Positions 29,692-37,636 of a stretch of DNA of 64,000 bases are shown here, in pieces. Source of the DNA: DASTBU01 sp035711845. Lineage in GTDB: Bacteria; Acidobacteriota; Vicinamibacteria; Vicinamibacterales; 2-12-FULL-66-21. Numbering within the stretch: the first letter of the stretch is position 1; each line of letters starts with the position of its first letter. The stretch is taken from assembly GCA_035711845.1 (NCBI GenBank), contig DASTBU010000059.1, positions 124,001-188,000 on the forward strand, read 5' to 3'. The position numbers and the translations under genes were made by a program. Below the pieces are notes generated by a model. It was not told the origin of the DNA, made no database searches, and was given only the letters and a program-made list of their open reading frames with translations.

Positions 29692-31169
29692 AGGGCTCCG
29701 GCGGCCGGGTGGTCCTGCAAAGGCGCCACGGCCTGGACAGCGGCGGACTTGAACAGATAGTGTGGCGGTGGCTGGCCCGTCCACAATTCGAATTGCCGCT
29801 CCGCCTGCGCGATCAGCATCTCGAGACCACCAATCGTGAGGCACCCTTCCTCTTCGGCGGCCTCCAGCAGCGGAGTCCGGGCCGGCGCGTACACGAGGTC
29901 GAAGACGATTTCCCCCTCGAGCGGCGTGCCCTCGATGGGATTGACGGGCGCGGCCGCGCTGCCGGCGGACGTGGCGTTCACGAGGACGTCCCAGCTGCCC
30001 GCAGGCGGCGGAAACCGGCCCACGCTGGCGCCCGCCTCCGCGGCCAGAGCCGCGGCCGTCTCTTCGCGCCGGGCGCTGATCGTGACGGCGGCACCCTGAT
30101 CGACCAGCGCGAGCGTGACCGCCCGCGCGGCGCCACCGGCCCCGAGGACCGTCGCGCGAACGCCTCTGAGGTGAATTCGACCGGCGAGCGGCGCGAGAAA
30201 GCCGTGGACGTCCGTGTTGAAGCCAAGCCATCGGTCGTCATGCACGACCAGCGTGTTGACTGCGCCCACGCGCCGCGCCAGTGGTTCGATCTCGTCCATC
30301 CGGGACATGAGGGCGACTTTGAAGGGTGCCGTGATGCTAGCGCCTCTCAACCGCGTGCGGCGCGCGAAGCGCACGAAATCGTCGGCGTCACTCGCCTGGA
30401 GGGGCACATACACCGCGTCGAGGCCGAGCGACGCAAAACCCGCGTTGTGCATCGCCGGAGAGAGCGACTGCACGACGGGGTTTCCGACCACACCGTAGAG
30501 CGCGGCGCCGGGCTGTACCTCGCGGAATCGAAACTCCCGGACGAGACGCTCCGCCGGCAGCTGGCCGGGCGCCACGCCGTCGCCGGCATACGTCCACCGG
30601 TTTCCCAGCCGCGCGGACAGCACGCGGGAGGGAATCCCCGCGGTGCCCATCGCGATGAGGACATGCGACGGTGTCTTGCGCCCGCGTCCGGCGTCGGCAA
30701 TCTCGAAAATCGGCAGCAGCTCGGTCAGGCTGCCGACTTCCGCGGCCAGCTTGACGACCTCGGGTGCCGCATCCTGCATGGCCGCGTAGCGCGCGGGCAG
30801 ATCGTCTGGCGCGCGGCCGAAGTAGTGCGCGGACAGCACAATCCCGCGGCCGTTGCGTACCGCGAGCAGGTCGCGAGCGAAGGGCGACGCGGCCTCGACG
30901 TCCACGAATTCCGCCCCCTGATCGAGCGCGGCCGCCAGCAACCGCCGCCGGCCCTCTTCGTCCCCGTGGTATCGGCCGCCTTCCCAGGCGGGTCGGCAGG
31001 TCACGATGGCGGGTCGCCGCCGGCCCGCAAGCGCCGTCGCGACATCGGGCCGATGGATGCCATCGAGCCGGAGCTCCACGAGGTCGGCATGCACGGCTTC
31101 GTCCCTGGCACGACGAATGTCCGCCATGGTCCGGCCGGTGACCGTCACGCAAATGTCTGGCGCACCCAT
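29688..31169 (-). CDS. aroDE: Fused 3-dehydroquinate dehydratase (type I) / shikimate dehydrogenase
   Basis: A bifunctional shikimate-pathway protein of 493 residues. Residues about 1-220 are a type I dehydroquinase: ELRLDG, the active-site His in IVLSAHYFG, the Schiff-base lysine in EVVKLAAEVGS and an IAMGTAG segment. Residues about 225-490 are shikimate dehydrogenase: VVGNPVVQSLSPAMHNAGF, the catalytic lysine in ITAPFKVAL, GAVNTL, and the NADP loop VLGAGGAARAVTLAL. The fusion is known from plants and some bacteria. I chose the ATG at 31169, just downstream of the attenuator terminator. An upstream in-frame GTG (31382) would make the protein read through that hairpin and is less likely. Confidence 0.93.
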   Translation of the reverse strand: MGAPDICVTVTGRTMADIRRARDEAVHADLVELRLDGIHRPDVATALAGRRRPAIVTCRPAWEGGRYHGDEEGRRRLLAAALDQGAEFVDVEAASPFARDLLAVRNGRGIVLSAHYFGRAPDDLPARYAAMQDAAPEVVKLAAEVGSLTELLPIFEIADAGRGRKTPSHVLIAMGTAGIPSRVLSARLGNRWTYAGDGVAPGQLPAERLVREFRFREVQPGAALYGVVGNPVVQSLSPAMHNAGFASLGLDAVYVPLQASDADDFVRFARRTRLRGASITAPFKVALMSRMDEIEPLARRVGAVNTLVVHDDRWLGFNTDVHGFLAPLAGRIHLRGVRATVLGAGGAARAVTLALVDQGAAVTISARREETAAALAAEAGASVGRFPPPAGSWDVLVNATSAGSAAAPVNPIEGTPLEGEIVFDLVYAPARTPLLEAAEEEGCLTIGGLEMLIAQAERQFELWTGQPPPHYLFKSAAVQAVAPLQDHPAAGAL

Positions 31170-31198
31170 TGGCTTCGAGCGAGAAAGCTCCCGAAACG

Positions 31199-31229
31199 AA
31201 AAAAGCCTCCTCAGCAGGGCTGAGGAGGC
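31199..31229 (-). terminator. Intrinsic terminator of the trp attenuator
   Basis: On the minus strand GCCTCCTCAG and CTGAGGAGGC form a perfect 10-bp stem with a 5-nt loop, followed directly by six T residues (31204-31199). It lies about 30 nt before the aroDE start codon, where a terminator would silence the operon. The 5' half of the stem (31229-31222) is also complementary to a segment of the leader peptide gene (31278-31271), giving a competing antiterminator. Confidence 0.85.
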
Positions 31230-31260
31230 TTTCCGGAAATCCCACCTGCGATTTGCAGGC

Positions 31261-31356
31261 CTAACGGTATGCCCCCTCGCCAGACACACGCCACCAATAC
31301 CCAGAATAGCCACCGAAATGGCCGGCCGGACGGTGAACGAGGCTGAGAAGGCACAT
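31261..31356 (-). CDS. trpL: trp operon leader peptide with tandem Trp codons
   Basis: A 31-codon reading frame on the minus strand, from ATG 31356 to TAG 31261. It contains adjacent TGG TGG codons (31296-31291) inside GYWWRV, plus three Tyr and one Phe codon. GAGGGGGC follows the Trp codons after 12 nt and can pair with GCCTCCTC of the terminator stem (7 Watson-Crick pairs and one G-U). A ribosome paused at the Trp codons would leave this segment free for antitermination, and one that reaches the stop codon would cover it. No good Shine-Dalgarno sequence precedes the ATG, so the leader may be translated from a very short 5' end. Confidence 0.8.
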   Translation of the reverse strand: MCLLSLVHRPAGHFGGYSGYWWRVSGEGAYR

Positions 31357-31372
31357 AGACGGAAAGGAGGGA

Positions 31373-31402
31373 ACGATAGCACCTTTCTCCTTGACCAGGC
31401 AA
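31373..31402 (-). promoter_or_regulatory. Candidate trp operon promoter
   Basis: On the minus strand TTGCCT (31402-31397) and TATCGT (31378-31373) are spaced by 18 nt. Transcription would begin a few nt before the leader peptide ATG. A second candidate -10 is TTATAC at 31419-31414 with no fitting -35. The choice matters because only the longer transcript would contain the AAGGAG-GTG start at 31382. Confidence 0.4.
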
Positions 31403-31420
31403 GCGGTTGGTCCGTATAAC
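31391..31420 (+). promoter_or_regulatory. Promoter of the S55 protein gene
   Basis: TTGACC (31391-31396) and TATAAC (31415-31420) with 18 nt between them, reading toward the gene at 31452. It overlaps the divergent trp promoter region. Confidence 0.55.
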
Positions 31421-31451
31421 TGAAACAGGCGCCCCCTTTCCCTGTTGAGTC

Positions 31452-33305
31452 ATGAAATTGCGAACTGCTGTCGCGGCCATGGCCGCCGCTCTCCTGCTCG
31501 GCGCGTCGCTTCCGGCGACAACACCCCTGATGCCGCTCGAGGAGGTCCGCCCCGGCATGATCGGCGTGGGGCGCACGGTGCTCCAGGGAACCGAGCTGCA
31601 GGAGTTCAAGGTCCACATCCTGGGCGTGCTGAAGAACGTTCAGGGCCCGCGACGCGACCTGATTCTCGCCCGGCTCGAGGGAGCCGGGTTGGAGGAATCC
31701 GGCGTCGCGCAGGGCATGAGCGGCAGCCCGGTCTACGTGGACGGCCGGCTCATCGGCGCGGTCTCCTACTCCATCGGCGCGTTCGCGACGGAACCCATCG
31801 CCGGCATCACGCCAATCGGACAGATGAAGGACGCCACCACGGTGGCGCGGCGCGCCACCGCACAGGCGCGGCTCGAACTGCCGATTACCCGGGACAGCCT
31901 GACGGCCGCGCTGCGCGCGACACAAGGGCGGCTGGCGCCGTTTGCGAGCCGTCCGGCCGATGTCCAGGCGATTGGCCTGCCGGCCGCGGTCGGGGCGCAG
32001 ATCGGCTCGATGCTGCGTCCCATCTCGACGCCGCTCGTCCTGAGCGGTTTCGAGCCAGAAACTGTCGATTTGATCTCGGCTCCGTTCCGCGACGGAGGGT
32101 TCACGCCGACGGTCTCTGGCGGCGCGGACGCGAAGCTGCCGCCCATCGATGGCCCGTTGCGCGAGGGCGACGCGATTGGCGTCTCGCTCATCGGCGGCGA
32201 CCTCGAGATGGGCGCGACGGGGACGGTCACCCACATCGACGGCGATCGTGTCTACGCCTTCGGCCACCCCTTCTACAATCTCGGCCCCGCCGAGTTCCCG
32301 CTGACCCGGGCGCATGTCTACACGCTGCTGCCCAGCCTCATGACGTCGTTCAAGATCTCGGCGATGGGCGAAACGATCGGCACCATGCAGCAGGATCGAG
32401 CCACGGCAATCGCCGGGACGCTCGGTCCGGGACCCAGGCTGATCCCGATGAAGGTCACGCTTCAGCGAAGTGATCAGCAGAATGGCGTTGCCCCGAAGCG
32501 GACCTTCACGTATCAACTGGTCAACGATCAGCTCTTCACGCCGTTGCTCGCCTATGTGGCGATGTTCAACACGCTCACCGCCTACGAGCGGCAGTTCGGC
32601 GCCGCCACGTTTACGGTGAAGAGCCGCGCCCGCATCAAGGGGCACGCGAGCCTGGATGTCGAGGATGTCTTCACCGGCGACAGCCCGGTGCTGGGCGCCG
32701 CGGCGGCCGTGGCCGGCCCGATCACGATGCTGCTGTCGAACGACATCGAGCCGATTACGGTAGAGGCCCTCGATATCGAGATCAACTCCGCGGAGACAGC
32801 GCGCAGCGTGAGCATCGAGCGCGTGTGGCTCGACGAGGTGCATCCACGCGCCGGCCGCACGCTGCCGTTGAAGATCCTGACGCGCAGCTACCGCGGAGAG
32901 GAGCAGATCTCGACGGTCCCCATCCAGATTCCGGCCAACGCGTCAGGGCCGCTGTCGATCCTCGTGAGCGACGGCCGGCAGCTCAACGTCATCGAGCAGC
33001 GCGAGCTGCGGCGGTCAGTCGATCCGCAGACCGTTGCGCAGATGGTCAGGCTGCTCAACGACACGCGGCGTAACAACCGCGTCTACATCCGCCTGATGAC
33101 CGGCAGGCCAGGCGCCGTTGTCAACGGCGAGGCCATGACCGCACTGCCCCCGTCGATCCTCGGCGTGCTCGAGAGCGATCGCAACGGCGGCAGCTTCACG
33201 CCGATTCGCAGCGCCACCGTCGGCGAGTGGGAACTCCCGATGGACTCGGCGGTCACCGGGTCGCGACTCCTCACCATCGACGTCGAGGGTGGCACGGCGC
33301 GATAG
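31452..33305 (+). CDS. Secreted SpoIVB-type S55 peptidase domain protein
   Basis: A 617-residue exported protein with a signal peptide (about 1-22). An S55-like domain follows, with EEVRPGMIGVGRTVLQG, the serine motif QGMSGSPVYVDGRLIGAV at about residues 86-103, and a GHPFYNLG segment near 275. The remainder is beta-rich and probably binds partners or substrates. SpoIVB is a sporulation protease in Firmicutes; acidobacteria are not known to sporulate that way, so the role here is open. Expressed divergently from the trp operon. Confidence 0.88.
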   Translation: MKLRTAVAAMAAALLLGASLPATTPLMPLEEVRPGMIGVGRTVLQGTELQEFKVHILGVLKNVQGPRRDLILARLEGAGLEESGVAQGMSGSPVYVDGRLIGAVSYSIGAFATEPIAGITPIGQMKDATTVARRATAQARLELPITRDSLTAALRATQGRLAPFASRPADVQAIGLPAAVGAQIGSMLRPISTPLVLSGFEPETVDLISAPFRDGGFTPTVSGGADAKLPPIDGPLREGDAIGVSLIGGDLEMGATGTVTHIDGDRVYAFGHPFYNLGPAEFPLTRAHVYTLLPSLMTSFKISAMGETIGTMQQDRATAIAGTLGPGPRLIPMKVTLQRSDQQNGVAPKRTFTYQLVNDQLFTPLLAYVAMFNTLTAYERQFGAATFTVKSRARIKGHASLDVEDVFTGDSPVLGAAAAVAGPITMLLSNDIEPITVEALDIEINSAETARSVSIERVWLDEVHPRAGRTLPLKILTRSYRGEEQISTVPIQIPANASGPLSILVSDGRQLNVIEQRELRRSVDPQTVAQMVRLLNDTRRNNRVYIRLMTGRPGAVVNGEAMTALPPSILGVLESDRNGGSFTPIRSATVGEWELPMDSAVTGSRLLTIDVEGGTAR

Positions 33306-33311
33306 TTTTTC

Positions 33312-33424
33312 GTCACGTGCGACGTCACGTCACGTGCGACATCAACGTCACGTGCGACGTGCGACGTGCCGTGTGCGACGTGCTCAACGTCACGTGCGAC
33401 GTGCGACGTGCTCGTGCTACGTGT
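33312..33424. repeat. CACGTGCGACGT array
   Basis: Degenerate tandem copies of CACGTGCGACGT and shorter GTGCGAC words fill the gap between the S55 gene and the beta-propeller gene. CACGTG and ACGT cores are palindromic. No gene is supported within it. Confidence 0.75.
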
Positions 33425-33462
33425 CTGCAATCGCTGGTTCCGCTCGTGTTACTCTTCGAACA

Positions 33463-35712
33463 ATGCACAAGATTTTCGCGAGAACCTCGCGTGCGGGGGT
33501 GAGCGTGCTGTTTGCCGCGGCCGCATGGGCGGGGCTGGCAGCTGCGACGGCGACGTTCTGGACGGTCTCATCGCAGGCCGACTTCCTGAAGGGCGACGTC
33601 GAGGGCCTGTCGATCGACAGCGACGGGCGGGTGTTCCCGGGACCGACAGCGACGGTGCTCGCGGAGACGGCCGCACCGTTTCTCTGGAGCGTTCTGCGCG
33701 GCGGCGACGGCACGCTGTGGGCCGGGTCGGGCAACGAGGGCAAGGTGCTGAAGGTCGGAAAGGACGGCAAGCTGTCGACCCTTTTCGACGCCGCCGAGCT
33801 CGAGGTCCACGCCGTCGCGCATGCGCCGGACAACGGGCTGTACGTCGCCACCTCGCCCGACGGCCGGATCTACCGCTTATTGGCCGACGGCACGTCGAAG
33901 ACCTTCTTCGACCCCGACGACAAGTACATCTGGGCGCTCGCCGTCGATAAGTCGGGTCATGTCTACGCCGCGACCGGTGACAAGGGGCAGATCTACAGAA
34001 TCACGCCTGACGGCAAGGGCACGCTGTTCTACAAGGCCAACGTCACGAATGTCGTGTCACTTGGCTTCTCGCCGAGCGGTGATCTGATTGCGGGAACCGA
34101 GTCGCCTGGGCGCGTGTTTCGCATCGATTCAGCCGGCAAGGCCTTCGTGCTCCTCGATTCGCCGTTCCGCGAGATCCACAAGATTCGTGTCGCCGACGAC
34201 GGCACGATCTACGCCGCCGCGATCAGCGGCGAACCCTCCGAGGGACAGGACAGAAGCACCGAGACGCCGGAGCCCGAACCAGCCAGACCGCCGGTTCCGA
34301 CCGTCTCCACCGAAATCACGACGATCGCGGTCCTCGAGGGCACGATGGCGGGATCCCAGCCGCCGCCGGCGGTTACGGCGCCGAAACGCCAGGGCCGCGG
34401 CGCGATCTACCGGATCAAGCCCGACGGCCTCTGGGACGTCCTGTGGGATACGGGCGATGACGTGCCGTACGACGTCATCGTGGAGCCGGAAGGCAGCCTG
34501 CTCGTGGGTACCGGAAAAGAAGGCAAGATCTTCCGGATCAGCGGCGACCCCGCGCGAGCAACGCTGCTCGCACGCGCCAGCGCGAAGCAGGTCACCGCCC
34601 TCGTGCGCGAACCCTCGGGACGCATCGTCGGGGCGACGAGCAATCCCGGGAAGCTTTTCGCGCTCTCTTCTGCTCCGGGCCGTCGCGGATCGTACGACTC
34701 CGACGTCCGCGATGCTGGCACCGTGGCCAGTTGGGGCGTGGTCCGGTGGCGGGCCGCCGCGCGCCCCGGACAGATTGAGATCCTCACCCGCAGCGGGAAC
34801 ACCGCCACGCCCGACGAGACCTGGAGCGCGTGGTCGAAGCCCTATACGAACGCCGGTGGCGAGCAGATCACGAGCCCGAACGCCCGCTATCTGCAGTGGC
34901 GGGCCGTCCTGAACGGTGAAGCCGAGCAGGCACCCGTCCTCACCTCCGTCACGGCGGCCTACCTGCCGCGCAATCTGCGGCCCGCAGTCGAGAGCATCAC
35001 CGTGCACCCCGCAGGCACCGTGTTCCAGCGGCCCTTCTCGACCGGTGAGATGGAGATTGCCGGGTTCGAAGACAACACCTCGGACGGTCGTCAGGCAAAT
35101 CAGACCGGGGCCGCCTCGCCGGGCGCCGGCGTGACGCCGGCCTCACCGCCGCTCGGCCGCCGCGTGTATCAGAAGGGTCTGCAGACTCTTGTCTGGAAGG
35201 CCGAGGACCCGAACTCGGACCGGATGCAGTTCGACGTCCTCTATCGGCGCGAGGGAGAGACGGCCTGGAAGGCTTTGAAGCGCGGGCTCTGGGATCCCAT
35301 TTTCGTGTGGGACACGACATCGGTACCCGATGGAACCTATCTGGTGAAGATCGCCGCGTCCGACGCGCCGTCGAACTCTCCGGGCACTGCCCTGATCGGG
35401 GAGATGGAGAGTGTGACGTTCGACATCGACAACACGCCGCCGCGCATCGACGCGCAGCCCGTGACCCGCGCCGGCGTGAAGACGACGATTGCCTTCACCG
35501 TGCGCGACGAGCAGTCGCCGGTTCAGCGGGTGGAGTACTCGCTCGATGCGAGCCGGTGGCGCGTGGTGTATCCGAGGGACGGGATTCCCGACTCACGCAA
35601 CGAAGAGTTCGAGGTGACGCTGGACGAGGCGGAAGTCGGTCGCAGCGTCATCCTTCGCGCCATGGACGCGATGGACAACATTGCGACAGCGGTGGCGGAA
35701 GTGAGACGCTGA
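33463..35712 (+). CDS. Secreted beta-propeller protein
   Basis: A 749-residue protein with a signal peptide (about residues 1-28). Repeated blade units of about 40-45 residues follow (GDGTLWAGSGNEGKVLKVGKD, then similar GRIYRL, GQIYRIT and GRVFRID repeats), typical of NHL/SMP-30-like propellers, across about residues 75-410. The C-terminal third contains a region with ITSPNARYLQWRAVL and two Fn3/Ig-like domains. The start at 33463 avoids a longer frame that would run back through the repeat array. Function is unknown; such proteins bind ligands at the cell surface. Confidence 0.85.
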   Translation: MHKIFARTSRAGVSVLFAAAAWAGLAAATATFWTVSSQADFLKGDVEGLSIDSDGRVFPGPTATVLAETAAPFLWSVLRGGDGTLWAGSGNEGKVLKVGKDGKLSTLFDAAELEVHAVAHAPDNGLYVATSPDGRIYRLLADGTSKTFFDPDDKYIWALAVDKSGHVYAATGDKGQIYRITPDGKGTLFYKANVTNVVSLGFSPSGDLIAGTESPGRVFRIDSAGKAFVLLDSPFREIHKIRVADDGTIYAAAISGEPSEGQDRSTETPEPEPARPPVPTVSTEITTIAVLEGTMAGSQPPPAVTAPKRQGRGAIYRIKPDGLWDVLWDTGDDVPYDVIVEPEGSLLVGTGKEGKIFRISGDPARATLLARASAKQVTALVREPSGRIVGATSNPGKLFALSSAPGRRGSYDSDVRDAGTVASWGVVRWRAAARPGQIEILTRSGNTATPDETWSAWSKPYTNAGGEQITSPNARYLQWRAVLNGEAEQAPVLTSVTAAYLPRNLRPAVESITVHPAGTVFQRPFSTGEMEIAGFEDNTSDGRQANQTGAASPGAGVTPASPPLGRRVYQKGLQTLVWKAEDPNSDRMQFDVLYRREGETAWKALKRGLWDPIFVWDTTSVPDGTYLVKIAASDAPSNSPGTALIGEMESVTFDIDNTPPRIDAQPVTRAGVKTTIAFTVRDEQSPVQRVEYSLDASRWRVVYPRDGIPDSRNEEFEVTLDEAEVGRSVILRAMDAMDNIATAVAEVRR

Positions 35713-35725
35713 GGGATGCAAGTGG

Positions 35726-36472
35726 CTATGAAACCTTGCCCTTCACGGTCGTCTGCGCTACGAGCCAGACGAGGTTGACGGCGACCGGCGCGCCGGCAAA
35801 CCGTGCCGGTTCGAGACGCCCGCGGGAGATGGCGCTCAGGATCTCGTCGACCTCATGACGGTCGTGATCCGTCGTCAGGATCGAAACGTCCGACACGCGG
35901 CCTTCCCTCGAGACCATTGCGGACACGGCGAAAACCAGGTCCTCGTCCGACGCGCGGCTTTCGAGCGTATCGATGACCACACCGCCGGTTGTGGGCAGGC
36001 TTGGGGCCCGAATTACGTTGTTGAAGCTCAGCGGGTTGAGGTCGGATCCGGGCGGCGCAGCCATCATGGCGATCACCGCTCCGAGCGAATCCTGGCGCTC
36101 GGCGGACGCGAAGTGCAGCATTCCCAGCACCACGCCGCCGCAGATGACCGTTGCCGTGGCCGAGGCCAGCCCAATCCAGACCAGATGGAGATCCTCGAAG
36201 AGCCGTCCCGCGCGGGCCGACCAGGACTGACTGTCTTCGGCGCGCATCCGGCTGATCACGCCGGGAGCGAGGCCGGTCCAGTCGTCGGCCGGACCAGGCG
36301 CGGCCGCCAGACGCAGCCGGTCTCCGATTGCCTGCAGCTTCCGCAGCTCGCGGTGGCAAGGCGGGCAATCCTGCACGTGGGCTTCGACGGCGATGAGCTC
36401 CGGAACCGGCAGCTCGCGATCGTGGTAGGCCGCAAGACGCCGCCGCACTGCTGCGCAGGTCAACAACGTCAT
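35726..36472 (-). CDS. Zinc-finger anti-sigma factor
   Basis: A 248-residue membrane protein. The cytoplasmic zf-HC2 domain at residues 1-50 has the HVQDCPPC (HxxxCxxC) zinc motif. One transmembrane helix follows at about 100-120 (TATVICGGVVLGML), then a periplasmic domain of about 125 residues with a TonB-C-like VSDVSILTTD segment. It overlaps the sigma factor gene upstream by ATGA, the classic sigma/anti-sigma arrangement. It probably holds that sigma factor at the membrane until a signal arrives. Confidence 0.88.
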   Translation of the reverse strand: MTLLTCAAVRRRLAAYHDRELPVPELIAVEAHVQDCPPCHRELRKLQAIGDRLRLAAAPGPADDWTGLAPGVISRMRAEDSQSWSARAGRLFEDLHLVWIGLASATATVICGGVVLGMLHFASAERQDSLGAVIAMMAAPPGSDLNPLSFNNVIRAPSLPTTGGVVIDTLESRASDEDLVFAVSAMVSREGRVSDVSILTTDHDRHEVDEILSAISRGRLEPARFAGAPVAVNLVWLVAQTTVKGKVS

Positions 36473-37083
36473 AGGTCCCTCAATTGCGCCCGGAGCGCCT
36501 CGCGTGCGCGGGCGAGCCGTGACTTCACCGTGCCGACGGCGATGCCGAGCGAAAAACCGATCTCCTCGTAGCTGAGCCCGTCGATCTCGCGCAACACGAG
36601 CGCGGTCCGTTGATCGAAGGGCAGACGTTCGAGCGCCAGATGAATCTGCTCTGCGAGCTCTTTGCGATCCAGTGCCCTGTCGGGCGTCCCGTTCGTCTTT
36701 TCGGGCAGATCGCCGTGCGCCTGTAGATGCTCGTCGAGCGACACCTGATACGAGCGATGACGCCGCCTCCACCATCGCTGCCGGTTCCGCGCCTGGTTGA
36801 CGACGATGCGGTAGATCCAGGTGCGAAGCGCCGACTGGCCGCGAAAGGCGGGAAGCGTGCGGAAGACGCGCAGGAAAACTTCCTGCGATAGATCGAGCGC
36901 CTCGTTATGGTCCCCCAGGAGGTTGAGGGAGAGCTGGTAGACCATCCGCTGGTGCTCGCTGACCAGCTCCGCGCACGCTTCTTCGTCGCGCGCGACGCAA
37001 CGCTGAATCAGAGCAGCTTCGCGGCTGCCCACCTCCGTCCAGGTGATGGCTCGAACGGGCTTCACGGAGAGTCCTTCTGCCAT
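36469..37083 (-). CDS. RNA polymerase ECF sigma factor (RpoE/SigW type)
   Basis: A 204-residue sigma factor. Region 2 is at about residues 35-100 (LLGDHNEALDLSQEVFLRVF, TWIYRIVVNQARNRQRW). Region 4 is at about 150-200 (LPFDQRTALVLREIDGLSYEEIG, then GIAVGTVKSRLARARE). The ATG at 37083 gives the normal length; a longer frame would run into the repeat array upstream. It is controlled by the adjacent anti-sigma factor. Confidence 0.92.
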   Translation of the reverse strand: MAEGLSVKPVRAITWTEVGSREAALIQRCVARDEEACAELVSEHQRMVYQLSLNLLGDHNEALDLSQEVFLRVFRTLPAFRGQSALRTWIYRIVVNQARNRQRWWRRRHRSYQVSLDEHLQAHGDLPEKTNGTPDRALDRKELAEQIHLALERLPFDQRTALVLREIDGLSYEEIGFSLGIAVGTVKSRLARAREALRAQLRDL

Positions 37084-37165
37084 CTTACCACCCCGTAGCA
37101 CCCAGAAAGGAGCTGGCGCTCTATTACCCATTTGACCCCGAGCCGGGCGGGAAGTTCCTGATACT

Positions 37166-37616
37166 TGGGTCCCTGGTCCCTGGGTCCCTCGGTCCTTGGT
37201 CCCTGGTCCGGGTCCCTGGTCCCTGGGTCCCTTGGTCCTTGGTCCCTGGTCCGGGTCCCTGGTCATTGGGTCCCTCGGTCCTTGGTCCATGGGTCCCTCT
37301 GTCCTCGGTCCCTGGGTCTTGGGTCCTGTGTCCAGGTCCCTGAGTCCCGACTGCGTCCGGAACCGCCGTGCTTTATCCCGGGGCACATCAACACCGAAGG
37401 GCCATGGACCGGGGACTCAGGACGCAGGGACTCAGGACGCAGGGACTCAGGACGTAGGGACCGAGGGACTCAGGGACTCGGGACCCAGGGACCGGGGACG
37501 GAGGGACCCGATGACCAGGGACCCGGACCAGGGACCGGGACCAGGGACCCGGACCAGGGACCCGGACCAGGGACCAAGGACCGAGGGACGCAGGGACTCA
37601 GGGACCGAGTGACCTG
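37166..37616. repeat. Large inverted GGTCC / GGACC array between divergent genes
   Basis: The left arm (37166-37346) is about 20 copies of GGTCCCTGG-like units. The right arm (37405-37616) has the reverse-complement units (CAGGGACC, GGACTCAG, CCGGACCAGGGAC). A unique centre of about 55 bp separates them. The arms could pair into a very long imperfect hairpin or cruciform. It occupies almost the whole gap between the sigma factor and TPR genes. Short open frames through it are low-complexity and not genes. Confidence 0.85.
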
Positions 37617-37624
37617 GACTGCGA

Positions 37625-37630
37625 TAGTAT
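37625..37630 (+). promoter_or_regulatory. -10 box of the TPR protein gene
   Basis: TAGTAT, then 6 nt, then the GTG at 37637. Any -35 would fall in the end of the repeat array. Confidence 0.5.
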
Positions 37631-37636
37631 CGCCGT

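Noticed and set aside
31170..31382. N-terminal extension of aroDE from a GTG with AAGGAG upstream (31382)
   Set aside because: It would translate through the attenuator terminator and add about 71 residues unlike any dehydroquinase; kept only as an alternative in case transcription starts further upstream.
37166..37616. CRISPR array
   Set aside because: Units are 7-10 bp, degenerate and without spacers, and change orientation at the centre; no cas genes are present.
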